In this document: positions 48,861-56,577 of the stretch, one piece after another
Position numbering within the stretch: the stretch's first letter is position 1
Layout of the letters: each line of letters starts with the position of its first letter
IMG/VR virus record: IMGVR_UViG_3300037153_000881
Location: 18,709-82,708 of that record
Reading direction: 5' to 3' (one strand)
From: a virus
Length of the DNA stretch: 64,000 bases
Program-made: the position numbers and the translations under genes
Notes under the pieces: generated by a model
The model's database searches: none
Seen by the model: only the letters and a program-made list of their open reading frames with translations
What the model was told of the DNA's origin: nothing

Positions 48861-49088
48861 GTGCGCGGTACGGCCAGCATCCAGCACGCCCACGACACGC
48901 TCATCCGCGTGCTCCTGCACCAGACGCCAGTGCGGCTGGGCATGGAGAGCGAGGCGCTGATGATGGAGGCGGCCGGCGTGCTGTGCTGGGTGCTGCACGA
49001 GGAAGACGACCAGGCCCACCACGGCAGCTTCGGGGTCGATCTGATCAACCTGGAGCGGGAGCTCGCGGGCGGAGAGACGACGCGATGA
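48861..49088 (+). CDS. Hypothetical small protein
   Basis: 75 aa from GTG 48861. RVLLHQTPVRLGMESEALMM, EAAGVLCWVLHEEDDQAHHG. Coupled to the next gene (ATGA). Unknown. Confidence 0.5.
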   Translation: MRGTASIQHAHDTLIRVLLHQTPVRLGMESEALMMEAAGVLCWVLHEEDDQAHHGSFGVDLINLERELAGGETTR

Positions 49089-49396
49089 GCGAGCCGGTCA
49101 TGCTCGAACGCCCGGCCGTTATCGAGGTCACCACGCGCACGGACGGCGATCAGGCGCTGGTGCAGATTGCATGGCCGTCCGTCGGCGAGCTGGTGCTCGA
49201 TGCGAGAGCCGCGGAGCGACTGGCGATCGAGCTGCTGCGCGCCAGCCGCGCGGCCGAATTCGACAAGTGGCTGCTCGACTGGCTGCACGAGTCGCCGCAT
49301 TTCAGAAAGCCAGGCGACGCAGAGTTCCTGCTCGAGCTGTTCCAGGAGTGGCGGCTCGAGCGGCTGCGCCCGCGGCGTGGGGAAGGGAGTAGCTGA
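49085..49396 (+). CDS. Hypothetical protein
   Basis: 103 aa from ATG 49085. Beta then helical: IEVTTRTDGDQALVQIAWPS, FDKWLLDWLHESPHFRKPGD. Its stop overlaps the next start (TGATG). Unknown. Confidence 0.55.
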   Translation: MSEPVMLERPAVIEVTTRTDGDQALVQIAWPSVGELVLDARAAERLAIELLRASRAAEFDKWLLDWLHESPHFRKPGDAEFLLELFQEWRLERLRPRRGEGSS

Positions 49397-49572
49397 TGGC
49401 AGGCTCGGCGGTGTACTGGGATTCGTCGTTTCCGCGGCGCCGTCGGCGACGTCGCAAGCCGCAGGCGATCCCGCTGCGACGGCGCGAGCGCGGTCTGCTG
49501 GTGCCGATCGCGTGGGGGCTGGCGGCCATGCTGGTGATCGTCGCGTGGGTCGTGGTGAGCCAGCTGTCATGA
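49396..49572 (+). CDS. 58-aa single-TM protein with poly-Arg
   Basis: From ATG 49396. AGSAVYWDSSFPRRRRRRRK, then PIAWGLAAMLVIVAWVVVSQ as a TM helix near the end. A tail-anchored basic peptide, coupled on both sides (TGATG, ATGA). Unknown. Confidence 0.55.
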   Translation: MAGSAVYWDSSFPRRRRRRRKPQAIPLRRRERGLLVPIAWGLAAMLVIVAWVVVSQLS

Positions 49573-49772
49573 ACGACCAGCAGCTACGCGACGAAGGCCA
49601 GCGCTGCTTCGACGCCTTCCTGGCGTGGTGGGCGATGGGCGACCGCGGCGACCGCGACCAACTCTCGGCGCTCGAGGGGTTTATCGCCGCCTGGCCGCTG
49701 AAGAACCCCGAGGATCGGCACGGGCTGGCGCTGGCGATCCTGCCGCTCGCGAACGCGGCGATCTTCTCATGA
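49569..49772 (+). CDS. Small helical protein (paralogue of 54192 gene)
   Basis: 67 aa. QRCFDAFLAWWAMGDRGDRD, QLSALEGFIAAWPLKNPEDR, HGLALAILPLANAA. The gene at 54192 repeats RCF-AF-AWW and LSALEGFIAAWPL--PEDRH, so they are a dispersed duplicate pair. Unknown role. Confidence 0.6.
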   Translation: MNDQQLRDEGQRCFDAFLAWWAMGDRGDRDQLSALEGFIAAWPLKNPEDRHGLALAILPLANAAIFS

Positions 49773-49791
49773 GCATGACGGTGCCGGTCAT

Positions 49792-49839
49792 GCGGGTTGG
49801 TTTAGGCAGCGCGGGTTGGTTACAAGGGGTGGCACCCCT
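49792..49839 (+). repeat. 11-bp direct repeats and perfect hairpin
   Basis: GCGGGTTGGTT occurs at 49792-49802 and 49811-49821. AGGGGTG-G-CACCCCT (49825-49839) is a perfect 7-bp palindrome. Upstream of the secreted transglycosylase gene; probably its control site. Confidence 0.5.
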
Positions 49840-49898
49840 AGCGGTTCGGATTGAAAGGAGCCGAGCCGACTCCAACCCAACAAGAGGACTTCTGCATC

Positions 49899-50543
49899 GT
49901 GCGATTGGCCAACCTCGCATGCGCTGCAGCTTCGCTCAGTGTGTGTTTGATCCAGCTCGCGCCGTCTGTGGCGTGGGCCCGACCCGAACCAGACACCGTT
50001 GCGGACGAGCGGTCCGCACCCTCCGCCGTACCAGTGGAGCCGCACTTCGTGCTCGGCTTCGCGGCCCTGAAAGATCAGCTCGGCGACCTGATGGGCGAGC
50101 CGATCGAGCTCGAGCATCCACCGCCGGACGGCGGCGCCGATGCGATCCAGCTGACCAGCACCGGGCTGGCGGCGTACACCGAGGGCAAGCTGCCGGCGTT
50201 CACCGACGGCTGGCAGACATGGCAATTGATCGTGCCCGCATCACCCTCTGCGGCCGCGGTCTCAGGCGGAGCCGCGCCGGGCTCACCACCCCGCGCGGCG
50301 CCCGCGTTCAGCGTGTGGGACACGCTGGCCCGCTGCGAGAGCCAGGGCAACTGGTCGATCTCGACGGGCAACGGATTTTTTGGCGGCCTGCAGTTCGATC
50401 TGCAAACGTGGCGCGCGTACGGCGGGGCGGGCATGCCCAACCGTGCGTCGCGTGCGGAGCAGATCGCGGTCGCCGAGCGGCTCAGGGCGGCACGGGGGTT
50501 CCAGCCCTGGCCGGCCTGTTCGCGGGCGCTCGGCTTGCGCTGA
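49899..50543 (+). CDS. Secreted Rpf-like transglycosylase
   Basis: 214 aa from GTG 49899, chosen because a signal peptide follows (LANLACAAASLSVCLIQLAP, cleavage after SVAWA) and AGAGGA is upstream. The C-terminal domain (about residues 135-212) is Rpf/lysozyme-like: VWDTLARCESQGNWSISTGN with the catalytic Glu, then GFFGGLQFDLQTWRAYGG and a closing Cys. Rpf-type folds cut peptidoglycan of actinobacteria. It lies 24 kb from the lysis cassette, so host modification or release from dormancy is possible. Confidence 0.8.
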   Translation: MRLANLACAAASLSVCLIQLAPSVAWARPEPDTVADERSAPSAVPVEPHFVLGFAALKDQLGDLMGEPIELEHPPPDGGADAIQLTSTGLAAYTEGKLPAFTDGWQTWQLIVPASPSAAAVSGGAAPGSPPRAAPAFSVWDTLARCESQGNWSISTGNGFFGGLQFDLQTWRAYGGAGMPNRASRAEQIAVAERLRAARGFQPWPACSRALGLR

Positions 50544-50561
50544 AGGGAGGGTTCTGAACCG

Positions 50562-50780
50562 ATGCCGAGTCAGGATGTGGTGCGCATCGCATTGATCGGA
50601 GGTGGCATCTGGCTCGGCATGACAACGCTCATCACGCTGGCGTTCACCCGCTGGATGCGCTACCAGCGCGAGTGTGACGAGCGCGATCGGCTGGCCCGCT
50701 GGCGGGAGGCCGAGCGAGCGCACTGGCGCAACGGGCACGCGCCGCTCGCGGCTGGACAGGCGGAGCGCTCGCGCAGGTGA
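50562..50780 (+). CDS. Single-TM protein
   Basis: 72 aa, GAAGGGAGG upstream. TM at residues 8-28 (RIALIGGGIWLGMTTLITLA), then a basic helix. Unknown. Confidence 0.55.
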   Translation: MPSQDVVRIALIGGGIWLGMTTLITLAFTRWMRYQRECDERDRLARWREAERAHWRNGHAPLAAGQAERSRR

Positions 50781-51010
50781 GCCACTTCATCCAGGTGACG
50801 GCCATCCCCCAGGACCCGGACGGGCTGCGCCAGGAACTGCTGGTGAACACCGATCAGGTGCGCTTCATCCAGAAGCACGAGGCCAGCGGCGGCAGCGTGC
50901 TGGTCTTCGACGGCGTACGCAAGGAGCGCGAGGTGATGCAGGTCGCCGAGAACCGTCTCGAGCTGTGGCTGCGGCTGCAGGGCATGGGCAACACGCTGGT
51001 GGAGCCGTGA
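50777..51010 (+). CDS. Hypothetical beta protein
   Basis: 77 aa from GTG 50777 (GTGA). SHFIQVTAIPQDPDGLRQEL, LVNTDQVRFIQKHEASGGSV. Pattern of a small beta-barrel domain with a Thr-Asp 'NTDQVRFI' strand seen in phage proteins. Unknown. Confidence 0.55.
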   Translation: MSHFIQVTAIPQDPDGLRQELLVNTDQVRFIQKHEASGGSVLVFDGVRKEREVMQVAENRLELWLRLQGMGNTLVEP

Positions 51011-51219
51011 CCGACCAGCTGAGCCACGGCCTGGATCTCGAGGCGCTCCACGGGCCGCTGCACCAATCGCGCTGCCGGCTGTGCCGTTTGCCCTACCCGT
51101 GCTTCGCGGCGCGCGAGGCGGCGCTGGCCGCGGCGCGGCGGGCAGTCAGCCCTGAAAAACTCCTCGAGCAAGGCCGCGAGCGCGAAGCGCGGACCAGGCG
51201 CATGGCCAACCGTCCGTGA
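51007..51219 (+). CDS. Small CxxC protein
   Basis: 70 aa from GTG 51007. CRLCRLPYPCFAAREAALAA: a metal-binding knuckle followed by a basic helix. GTGA overlap. Unknown. Confidence 0.5.
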   Translation: MTDQLSHGLDLEALHGPLHQSRCRLCRLPYPCFAAREAALAAARRAVSPEKLLEQGREREARTRRMANRP

Positions 51220-51413
51220 TGACCGGCAAGCACTTCGCGGCGCTGCTCGAGATAGCCGAGTGCGCCGAGCAGCTGGTGGACGCCTGGCAGCGCGAGGACA
51301 GTGATTGGCACACCGCCGCCGGGTGGCTGACCGAGGCGGTCGACGAGTACCGCAACATACGCTCTAACCATTCCAACGTGCTAGAATTCCCCGGTGCAGC
51401 AGAAGCTCTTTGA
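51219..51413 (+). CDS. Hypothetical small acidic protein
   Basis: 64 aa from ATG 51219 (TGATG). FAALLEIAECAEQLVDAWQR. Its 3' end overlaps the ASCH gene by 20 nt. Unknown. Confidence 0.5.
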   Translation: MTGKHFAALLEIAECAEQLVDAWQREDSDWHTAAGWLTEAVDEYRNIRSNHSNVLEFPGAAEAL

Positions 51414-51885
51414 CGACGTGCCGGAGCGAGAGCGCGGGGCGGCCAACTCCGCGCTCTCGGCGTCCATTCCGGCGCTCACGCTGACCCAGCCATGGGCGTC
51501 GTTGGTGGCCATCGGCGCCAAGCGCATCGAGACCCGCTCGTGGGGTACGCGCTACCGCGGCCCGATCGCGATCCACGCCGCCAAGCGCATGTCGTTCGAG
51601 GACGAGATGCAGTGCTTCTTCGAGCCGTTCAACAAGACGCTTCGCACCCGCGACATCCTGTCGGCGCGCGATCTGCCGCTGGGCGCGGTGCTGGCGATCG
51701 GCCGGCTGGTGGACTGCCAGAAGGTGGGCGAAGGTGCGCAGCGACCGGCGCAGAATTCGCTGGAGTTCGCGTTCGGCGACTTCAGCTGGGGCCGCTGGCT
51801 CTGGTATCTGGACGACGTCGAAGAGCTCGACGAGCCGCTGCCCGCGCGCGGGGCGCTCGGCTTGTGGGAGTGGCGGCCGGACTGA
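51394..51885 (+). CDS. ASCH-domain protein
   Basis: 163 aa from GTG 51394. ALTLTQPWASLVAIGAKRIE, TRSWGTRYRGPIAIHAAKR, LPLGAVLAIGRLVDC and a C-terminal GALGLWEW: the hallmarks of ASCH domains, beta-barrel nucleic-acid-binding folds related to PUA. Some phage members act on modified nucleosides (amidohydrolase) or bind RNA. Confidence 0.8.
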   Translation: MQQKLFDDVPERERGAANSALSASIPALTLTQPWASLVAIGAKRIETRSWGTRYRGPIAIHAAKRMSFEDEMQCFFEPFNKTLRTRDILSARDLPLGAVLAIGRLVDCQKVGEGAQRPAQNSLEFAFGDFSWGRWLWYLDDVEELDEPLPARGALGLWEWRPD

Positions 51886-51888
51886 TTG

Positions 51889-52095
51889 ATGCCGCACCAC
51901 TGCATGCACGCCGACGAGCGTTCGGGCACGCGCTACTGCTGCTGGTGCGACCTGGACCAGCACCTGGAGCGGGATGAAGGCGCTGAGCCGAGGCACGGCG
52001 CGCGCTTCACGGGCCAGCGCTACGACCAGCGCTGGACGCCGCCGTCCAACCAGGACGACTGTCCGCGCGAGATCGGAGGCGTGCATGAGCGATGA
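51889..52095 (+). CDS. Cys/His-rich mini-protein
   Basis: 68 aa from ATG 51889. PHHCMHADERSGTRYCCWCD. Probable zinc knuckle. It overlaps the next gene by 11 nt. Unknown. Confidence 0.5.
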   Translation: MPHHCMHADERSGTRYCCWCDLDQHLERDEGAEPRHGARFTGQRYDQRWTPPSNQDDCPREIGGVHER

Positions 52096-52321
52096 GGTTC
52101 GCCGGCCCGTGGTGCGGGCCACGTTTCGCAAGGCGGTCAGCGACGACCACTACGGCACCGAAAGCGCCGAGATCACGCTCGAGCGCGAGGACGACGGCAT
52201 GGACGTCAACTACGCCGAGCAACTGCTCGCGGAGGCGCGCCGGATCGTGCACGAAGAGCTCGCACGCTCGCCCTCGCCGGCGGTGCGGCGCGCGCTCGGC
52301 AAGAACAACGGGGAGTTTTAA
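52085..52321 (+). CDS. Hypothetical protein
   Basis: 78 aa from ATG 52085. VRATFRKAVSDDHYGTESAE, ITLEREDDGMDVNYAEQLLA. A beta-hairpin then helix, as in small phage single-strand-binding-like or modification-evasion peptides, but not assignable. Confidence 0.5.
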   Translation: MSDEVRRPVVRATFRKAVSDDHYGTESAEITLEREDDGMDVNYAEQLLAEARRIVHEELARSPSPAVRRALGKNNGEF

Positions 52322-52326
52322 GCGAT

Positions 52327-53223
52327 ATGGGCAAGAAGACCGGCATCGGCTGGACCGACTACACGATGAACTGGTGGTGGGGGTGTCTGGAGGTCACCGA
52401 CGAGGAGTGCGGCGACTGCTACGCGCGCGATTTCGCGCGATCAGCCCGCGGCGGTAGCTGGAACGGGACATCGCACCCCGAGACCGGCAAGGTCAACCCT
52501 GAGATCTGGGGCCCGCCGCTCTCAACCCCGCGACGGCTGTTCGGCGACAAACACAACGCCGAGCCGTACGCCTGGAACGCCGCGGCGATGAAGGCGAACG
52601 AGCGGATGTGCGGCTTCGCCCACTCGATGTCGGACATCTTCGAGGCGCATCCGATGCTCGTCGATCCGCGCAAGCTCGCGCTGCGTACGGTCGAGAACAC
52701 GACCTTCATCGACTGGAAGATCCTGACCAAGCGCATCCAGCTGGTGAGCCGGTACGTGCCGAAGCACTGGATGGAAGGGCAGTGGCCGCGCAATGCCTGG
52801 ATCGGCTTCTCGGCCGGCAGCCAGGCGTTCTTCGACGAGCGCATGCCCTACGCGATCGACCTGCCGGCGCCAGTCATCTTCGTCAGTCATGAGCCCGCGA
52901 CGGGTCCCATCAACATCGAGCAGCTGGCCAGAGCCGTCGATCCCAAACGTCTGTGGGTCATCACTGGCGGCAAGAGCGGGCGCAACTGGCGCAGCCAGAT
53001 GATGGACCCGGATTGGGCGCGCTACATGCGCGACCAGTGCCGTGAGATGGACATCGCGTTCTTCTTCAAGCAGCACTCGGCGTACGGGCCGGGGGTCAGG
53101 CCCGAGCTCGACGGCCGGCTGCATCACGAGTGGCCGACGGTGCCCGGTGTTGGTGGGAAGCTCGGCGGCGTGCGGAAGAAGGCGATGGAGGAGGCCGTGT
53201 TGGAGCAGGGGGCGCTCCTGTGA
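52327..53223 (+). CDS. DUF5131 (phage Gp37/Gp68) family protein
   Basis: 298 aa. N-terminus IGWTDYTMNWWWGCLEVTDE then CGDCYARDFA is the family's 'IEWT-x-x-T-x-N-x-x-x-GC-x-x-x-x-x-x-C-x-x-CYA' Cys motif, a radical-SAM-like cluster site. It continues with ILTKRIQLVSRYVP and WVITGGKSGRNWRSQM. Family widespread in phages; function not established. Confidence 0.8.
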   Translation: MGKKTGIGWTDYTMNWWWGCLEVTDEECGDCYARDFARSARGGSWNGTSHPETGKVNPEIWGPPLSTPRRLFGDKHNAEPYAWNAAAMKANERMCGFAHSMSDIFEAHPMLVDPRKLALRTVENTTFIDWKILTKRIQLVSRYVPKHWMEGQWPRNAWIGFSAGSQAFFDERMPYAIDLPAPVIFVSHEPATGPINIEQLARAVDPKRLWVITGGKSGRNWRSQMMDPDWARYMRDQCREMDIAFFFKQHSAYGPGVRPELDGRLHHEWPTVPGVGGKLGGVRKKAMEEAVLEQGALL

Positions 53224-53441
53224 TGTCGGTCGACGTCGAGCGCATCGCCCACGAGCGTCTGGAAACCTGGGCGAAGGACTGCATCAACGACCACGCCACG
53301 CCGGCGCTGCTGCTGGCCATCGGCCACGACGAGTTCAGCGGTGAGGTGCACCTGTACCTGCCGGACGACCCGTATTTCGACCAGCGCCGCATCGTGCAGC
53401 TGCTGCACCTGGCGCTGCGGGAGCTCACGACACCGTCATGA
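53223..53441 (+). CDS. Hypothetical small protein
   Basis: 72 aa from ATG 53223 (TGATG). HDEFSGEVHLYLPDDPYFDQ, RRIVQLLHLALREL. Unknown. Confidence 0.5.
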   Translation: MSVDVERIAHERLETWAKDCINDHATPALLLAIGHDEFSGEVHLYLPDDPYFDQRRIVQLLHLALRELTTPS

Positions 53442-54094
53442 CGAGCACTGATCTGCATGCCTGGACCGAGATCGAGGTGCCCGCGCGACTGGCGGGTCGG
53501 CCCCGCACGCGTGGCTTCGTGGTGCCGTGGTTCGTCGACCAGGACGAGCAGGGCAACTGGGATTTCCGCCTGGCCGATCAGCGCAAGCTGGTGCGCGCGG
53601 TCAAGCTCAAGCTGTGCTGGCTGTGCGGTGAGCCGCTGGGGCGCTGGCAGGTGTTCGTCATCGGTCCGATGTGCGCGATCAATCGCACCACCGCCGAGCC
53701 GCCGATGCACCGAGAATGTGCCGAGTACGCGGCGGCGGTGTGTCCGTTTCTGACCCAGCGCGAGCAGCGGCGACGGACCGACCATCTGCATCCCGAGTCG
53801 ATCGCGCCGGCGGGCACGATGATCGCGCGCCAGCCGGGCGTCACGCTGCTGTGGGTCACGCGCGAGGGCTATCGGCTCTTCCCGGCGACGGGCGGAGTTC
53901 TGCTCAAGATCGGCAGCCCCAGCGAGTGCATCTGGCAGTGCGAAGGCCGGCCGGCCACGCGTGACGAGGTGCTGGCGTCGATCGACAGCGGCTACCCGCT
54001 GCTGCTGGCCGAAGCCGAAGCGGAAGGGCCAGCAGCCATCGCCGCGCTGCAGCGCATGCGCGCCGCCATCGACCCATTGTTGCCGAATGAATGA
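53438..54094 (+). CDS. Cys-containing phage protein
   Basis: 218 aa from ATG 53438 (ATGA). The middle reads CWLCGEPLGRWQVFVIGPMC then HRECAEYAAAVCPFL, a pattern seen in conserved phage/plasmid hypotheticals with a metal-binding core. The C-terminal domain (TLLWVTREGYRLFPATGGVL) is alpha/beta. Function unknown. Confidence 0.6.
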   Translation: MTSTDLHAWTEIEVPARLAGRPRTRGFVVPWFVDQDEQGNWDFRLADQRKLVRAVKLKLCWLCGEPLGRWQVFVIGPMCAINRTTAEPPMHRECAEYAAAVCPFLTQREQRRRTDHLHPESIAPAGTMIARQPGVTLLWVTREGYRLFPATGGVLLKIGSPSECIWQCEGRPATRDEVLASIDSGYPLLLAEAEAEGPAAIAALQRMRAAIDPLLPNE

Positions 54095-54195
54095 CGACCT
54101 GCACCAACGTGCTGATCGTGATGGGCGATCGGTGGACGATTCTCGACGGGGCGCACTTCCGCACGCTCGCCGAGCGCGTCCTGGACCAGCTATGA
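54091..54195 (+). CDS. 34-aa peptide
   Basis: From ATG 54091, ATGA-coupled at both ends: MTTCTNVLIVMGDRWTILDG then a helix. Continuous coupling with neighbours is the main support. Confidence 0.45.
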   Translation: MTTCTNVLIVMGDRWTILDGAHFRTLAERVLDQL

Positions 54196-54416
54196 CCGAG
54201 CGCCAGCGCGAGCAGATCGAAGCCCAGGCGGCGCGATGCTTCGCGGAGTTCTCCGCGTGGTGGTCACTCGGTCACCCCGAGCGGGACGCGCTGTCTGCGC
54301 TCGAAGGCTTCATCGCCGCCTGGCCGCTCTCCGATCCCGAAGACCGCCATGCGCTCGCGCTGGCGATGCTGCCGATGGTGAACGCCGCGGGGATCATCCA
54401 GGTGCCGGAGCGATGA
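54192..54416 (+). CDS. Small helical protein (paralogue of 49569 gene)
   Basis: 74 aa. ARCFAEFSAWWSLGHPERDA, LSALEGFIAAWPLSDPEDRH, ALALAMLPMVNAAG. Clear duplicate of the 49569 gene. It ends at the start of the endonuclease VII gene (ATGA). Confidence 0.6.
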   Translation: MTERQREQIEAQAARCFAEFSAWWSLGHPERDALSALEGFIAAWPLSDPEDRHALALAMLPMVNAAGIIQVPER

Positions 54417-54943
54417 CCGAGGTGGTCGAGCGCCAGGGCGAGCGCTGTCCCGAAGACCCGATGGAACTGTGCGGCCAGCCGATTGGCCAGTACCACTGCC
54501 CGGACTGCGGAGAGGCGAAGCCGCGCACAACCGAGTTCTTCTACCGGCACAGTCAGGGTCGCGATGGACTTCGGCCCACGTGCAAGGTGTGCGTCGGCAA
54601 GGCCCAGCAGGCGTACCGGAAAGCCAATGGGTATCGACGCGTCAAGGAATGGCGTGCTGCGAACCCGGAGAAGCTTCGCGCCATGCGACGGCGCCAGGGT
54701 TTGCGGAGAGCTGACTGGACGCCTGATGAGTGGGACGCCGCTTTTGAGGCCCAGCAAGGCGTCTGCGCTATCGAAGGGTGTGGCCGCCCAGCGACTCAGT
54801 CCGACCACGATCACGACACCGGTAGAAGGCGCGCTCTCCTCTGCGCCGGCTGCAATGTGGCGTTGGGGGTGCTAGCAGACGATCCAGCCCGCATCCGCGG
54901 ACTGCTCGCATATCTGGAGGCTCATCGTGGTCAAGTGCCCTGA
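54413..54943 (+). CDS. Recombination endonuclease VII-like (HNH), fused N-terminus
   Basis: 176 aa from ATG 54413. Residues 10-35 (CPEDPMELCGQPIGQYHCP) repeat the start of the next gene. Residues 35-170 are endonuclease VII: CGEAKPRTTEFFYRHSQG, GVCAIEGCGRPATQSDHDHD then TGRRRALLCAGCNVALGVLA. Endo VII resolves branched DNA in T4; small relatives act as homing endonucleases. The N-terminal duplicate suggests that it invaded a zinc-ribbon gene. Confidence 0.8.
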   Translation: MTEVVERQGERCPEDPMELCGQPIGQYHCPDCGEAKPRTTEFFYRHSQGRDGLRPTCKVCVGKAQQAYRKANGYRRVKEWRAANPEKLRAMRRRQGLRRADWTPDEWDAAFEAQQGVCAIEGCGRPATQSDHDHDTGRRRALLCAGCNVALGVLADDPARIRGLLAYLEAHRGQVP

Positions 54944-55100
54944 AGATCCGATGGCGCTCTGTGGGGCTCCAATTGGGCAATACCACTGCCCTTATTGCGC
55001 TTGCATGCAGGTCGCGTGCTGCGCGCACGTGTGCGATCCCGACGTCTGCCGGCTGGAGAACTGCGAATGCCTGGACCACTCACCGACATCGCGCTGCTGA
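54927..55100 (+). CDS. Cys-rich mini-protein (target-gene copy)
   Basis: 57 aa from GTG 54927, GGAGG upstream. KCPEDPMALCGAPIGQYHCP, then YCACMQVACCAHVCDPDVCR: about 11 Cys. It shares the CPEDPM-LCG-PIGQYHCP-C block with the start of the endonuclease VII gene. Overlaps the next gene by 34 nt. Confidence 0.6.
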   Translation: MVKCPEDPMALCGAPIGQYHCPYCACMQVACCAHVCDPDVCRLENCECLDHSPTSRC

Positions 55101-55384
55101 CGATCATCCAGGAGAAGCTCGACAACGCGCGCCTGGTGGTGCGCCTGAACGGCCACGTGATCGGCTACTGCGTGCAGGACGCCAAGAACAAGTGGATCGT
55201 GCAGACCGCGCCGCCGCCGCCCGAGCGCGTGATTCGCGGCTCGCTGCAGGCCTGCGCGGAGTGGTTGTATTCGACGATCGAGCCGGAGATGGCGCGCGAG
55301 CACGGGGAGCGTGTCATGACGCCATCCGGTCAAGTGTCAGTCGAAGCACCCGCCGAGCCAGTTCAAACTGAGGCGCCGGCATGA
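55067..55384 (+). CDS. Hypothetical protein
   Basis: 105 aa from ATG 55067. PLTDIALLTIIQEKLDNARL, VVRLNGHVIGYCVQDAKNKW, then a Val/Glu/Pro-rich tail. Unknown. Confidence 0.55.
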   Translation: MPGPLTDIALLTIIQEKLDNARLVVRLNGHVIGYCVQDAKNKWIVQTAPPPPERVIRGSLQACAEWLYSTIEPEMAREHGERVMTPSGQVSVEAPAEPVQTEAPA

Positions 55385-55398
55385 TGGAGGTGGCATGA

Positions 55399-55566
55399 GT
55401 GGCCGCCCAGCTCCCGCCGAACTGGCGGTCGATGCGGGTCAAGGAGCTGCGCCAGTGGCTGCGCGAGCACGGCGGTCCACCGCCGTACCTGAGCCAGATG
55501 CGCAAGCACGAGCTGATCGAATGGATCGAGCGCTACGAGCGCCAGACCCGCGAGAGTCGGCCGTGA
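55399..55566 (+). CDS. SAP-like small DNA-binding protein
   Basis: 55 aa from GTG 55399. SMRVKELRQWLREHGGPPPY, LSQMRKHELIEWIERYERQT: two helices and a turn as in SAP domains ('MKV-x-ELR-x-x-L-x-x-x-G ... K-x-ELI-x-x-I'). GTGA overlap at the end. Confidence 0.55.
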   Translation: MAAQLPPNWRSMRVKELRQWLREHGGPPPYLSQMRKHELIEWIERYERQTRESRP

Positions 55567-55691
55567 GTTGCACGCGCTGCAACCTGAGCGCGCGCCAGCA
55601 ACGTCGAGGCGACGCCCAGGCGCGCACCGGACGTCAGGTGGGCCGCCATCCGAGCTGCGGCCACGTGCTGTGGTGGGCGGGCGACGCATGA
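55563..55691 (+). CDS. 42-aa Cys/His mini-protein
   Basis: From GTG 55563. SCTRCNLSARQQRRGDAQAR, then HPSCGHVLWWAGDA. CxxC plus C-x-H. Unknown. Confidence 0.45.
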   Translation: MSCTRCNLSARQQRRGDAQARTGRQVGRHPSCGHVLWWAGDA

Positions 55692-55700
55692 AAGAACCGC

Positions 55701-56051
55701 GTGGGCGACAGCGACGGGCATCAAGCGCGCAATGAGGAGACGGTGCGCCGCTTGAGCGAGTACCTGTCTCAGCAGCCGCGCGTGACGTCGGCGACGCGAC
55801 GCGAGGTGCGTCTGCTGACGGGCGTCGACCCGGTCAGCGAGCTGGGCATTCCCGAGGCCGACGAGTCCGAGCTCGACGCAACCGCGATCGTGCTGGTGGT
55901 GCGCGTGCCGGCGCCGCACGCCGTCGGCGCGAAGATGGAGCGCTGCGCGGTCTGCAACCGTCGCGTGTGGGTGGCGCGCAGCACGCCGCCGGGCCCCAAG
56001 CGCGTATGCGTGGTGTGCTTCATGGACGCGCGGATGGGCTCGACCGATTGA
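55701..56051 (+). CDS. Hypothetical protein with zinc ribbon
   Basis: 116 aa from GTG 55701. N-terminal helix, then VLVVRVPAPHAVGAKMERCA, CNRRVWVARSTPPGPKRVCV, VCFM: two CxxC pairs. TGATG coupling to the next gene. Confidence 0.55.
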   Translation: MGDSDGHQARNEETVRRLSEYLSQQPRVTSATRREVRLLTGVDPVSELGIPEADESELDATAIVLVVRVPAPHAVGAKMERCAVCNRRVWVARSTPPGPKRVCVVCFMDARMGSTD

Positions 56052-56293
56052 TGCCCAAGTACGTCTTTGAGCAGTCGGCGATCCTGCCAGCCGACGAATC
56101 GCTCAGCGTGCTCGAAGCGGAGGCGCTCTCCAGCGTGCTCGCCGCCGAGCTGCGTCGATGGCTGGACCGGATGCATCACCGGCGACACGCGGTGAGCTAC
56201 GAGCCACCCTTTGAGCAAGTCGGGGGCGACTTCCTGCCGCCCGACGAGCAGGGTGTCGTGAAGCTGGGCGAACCCGTGCCCATCGACCTGTGA
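56051..56293 (+). CDS. Hypothetical small acidic protein
   Basis: 80 aa from ATG 56051. ESLSVLEAEALSSVLAAELR, RWLDRMHHRRHAVSYEPPFE. GTGA coupling. Unknown. Confidence 0.5.
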   Translation: MPKYVFEQSAILPADESLSVLEAEALSSVLAAELRRWLDRMHHRRHAVSYEPPFEQVGGDFLPPDEQGVVKLGEPVPIDL

Positions 56294-56577
56294 GCGCCGG
56301 TCCAGTGGCGGTGGTTTCCGAACGGATGTCCTACCCTGGATGGCGGGGCATGGACGCGCCGGGGCTGTTCACGCGCATGCAGATCGCCCGCGGCCGGCTG
56401 GAGCGGACGCTCGACGCGTACCACAACGGGGCGTACCTGCTTGCGATCGGGCACGTGCAGGCGCCTCAGCCCGGCGAGCTCGAGCGCTGGAGCGACGAGC
56501 TCGAGGACGCCTACGTCGAGTACCGCGCCGCGGTCAGCCAGGCGCTCCGCGGCGCGCAGGACCAGGCTGGATCGTGA
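56290..56577 (+). CDS. Hypothetical helical protein
   Basis: 95 aa from GTG 56290. LFTRMQIARGRLERTLDAYH, GELERWSDELEDAYVEYRAA. Coiled helices. Unknown. Confidence 0.5.
   Translation: MSAGPVAVVSERMSYPGWRGMDAPGLFTRMQIARGRLERTLDAYHNGAYLLAIGHVQAPQPGELERWSDELEDAYVEYRAAVSQALRGAQDQAGS

Noticed and set aside
48983-49625. Long frames overlapping the tiny genes 49085-49772
   Set aside because: Their extra parts are out-of-frame readings; the shorter coupled starts are better supported.
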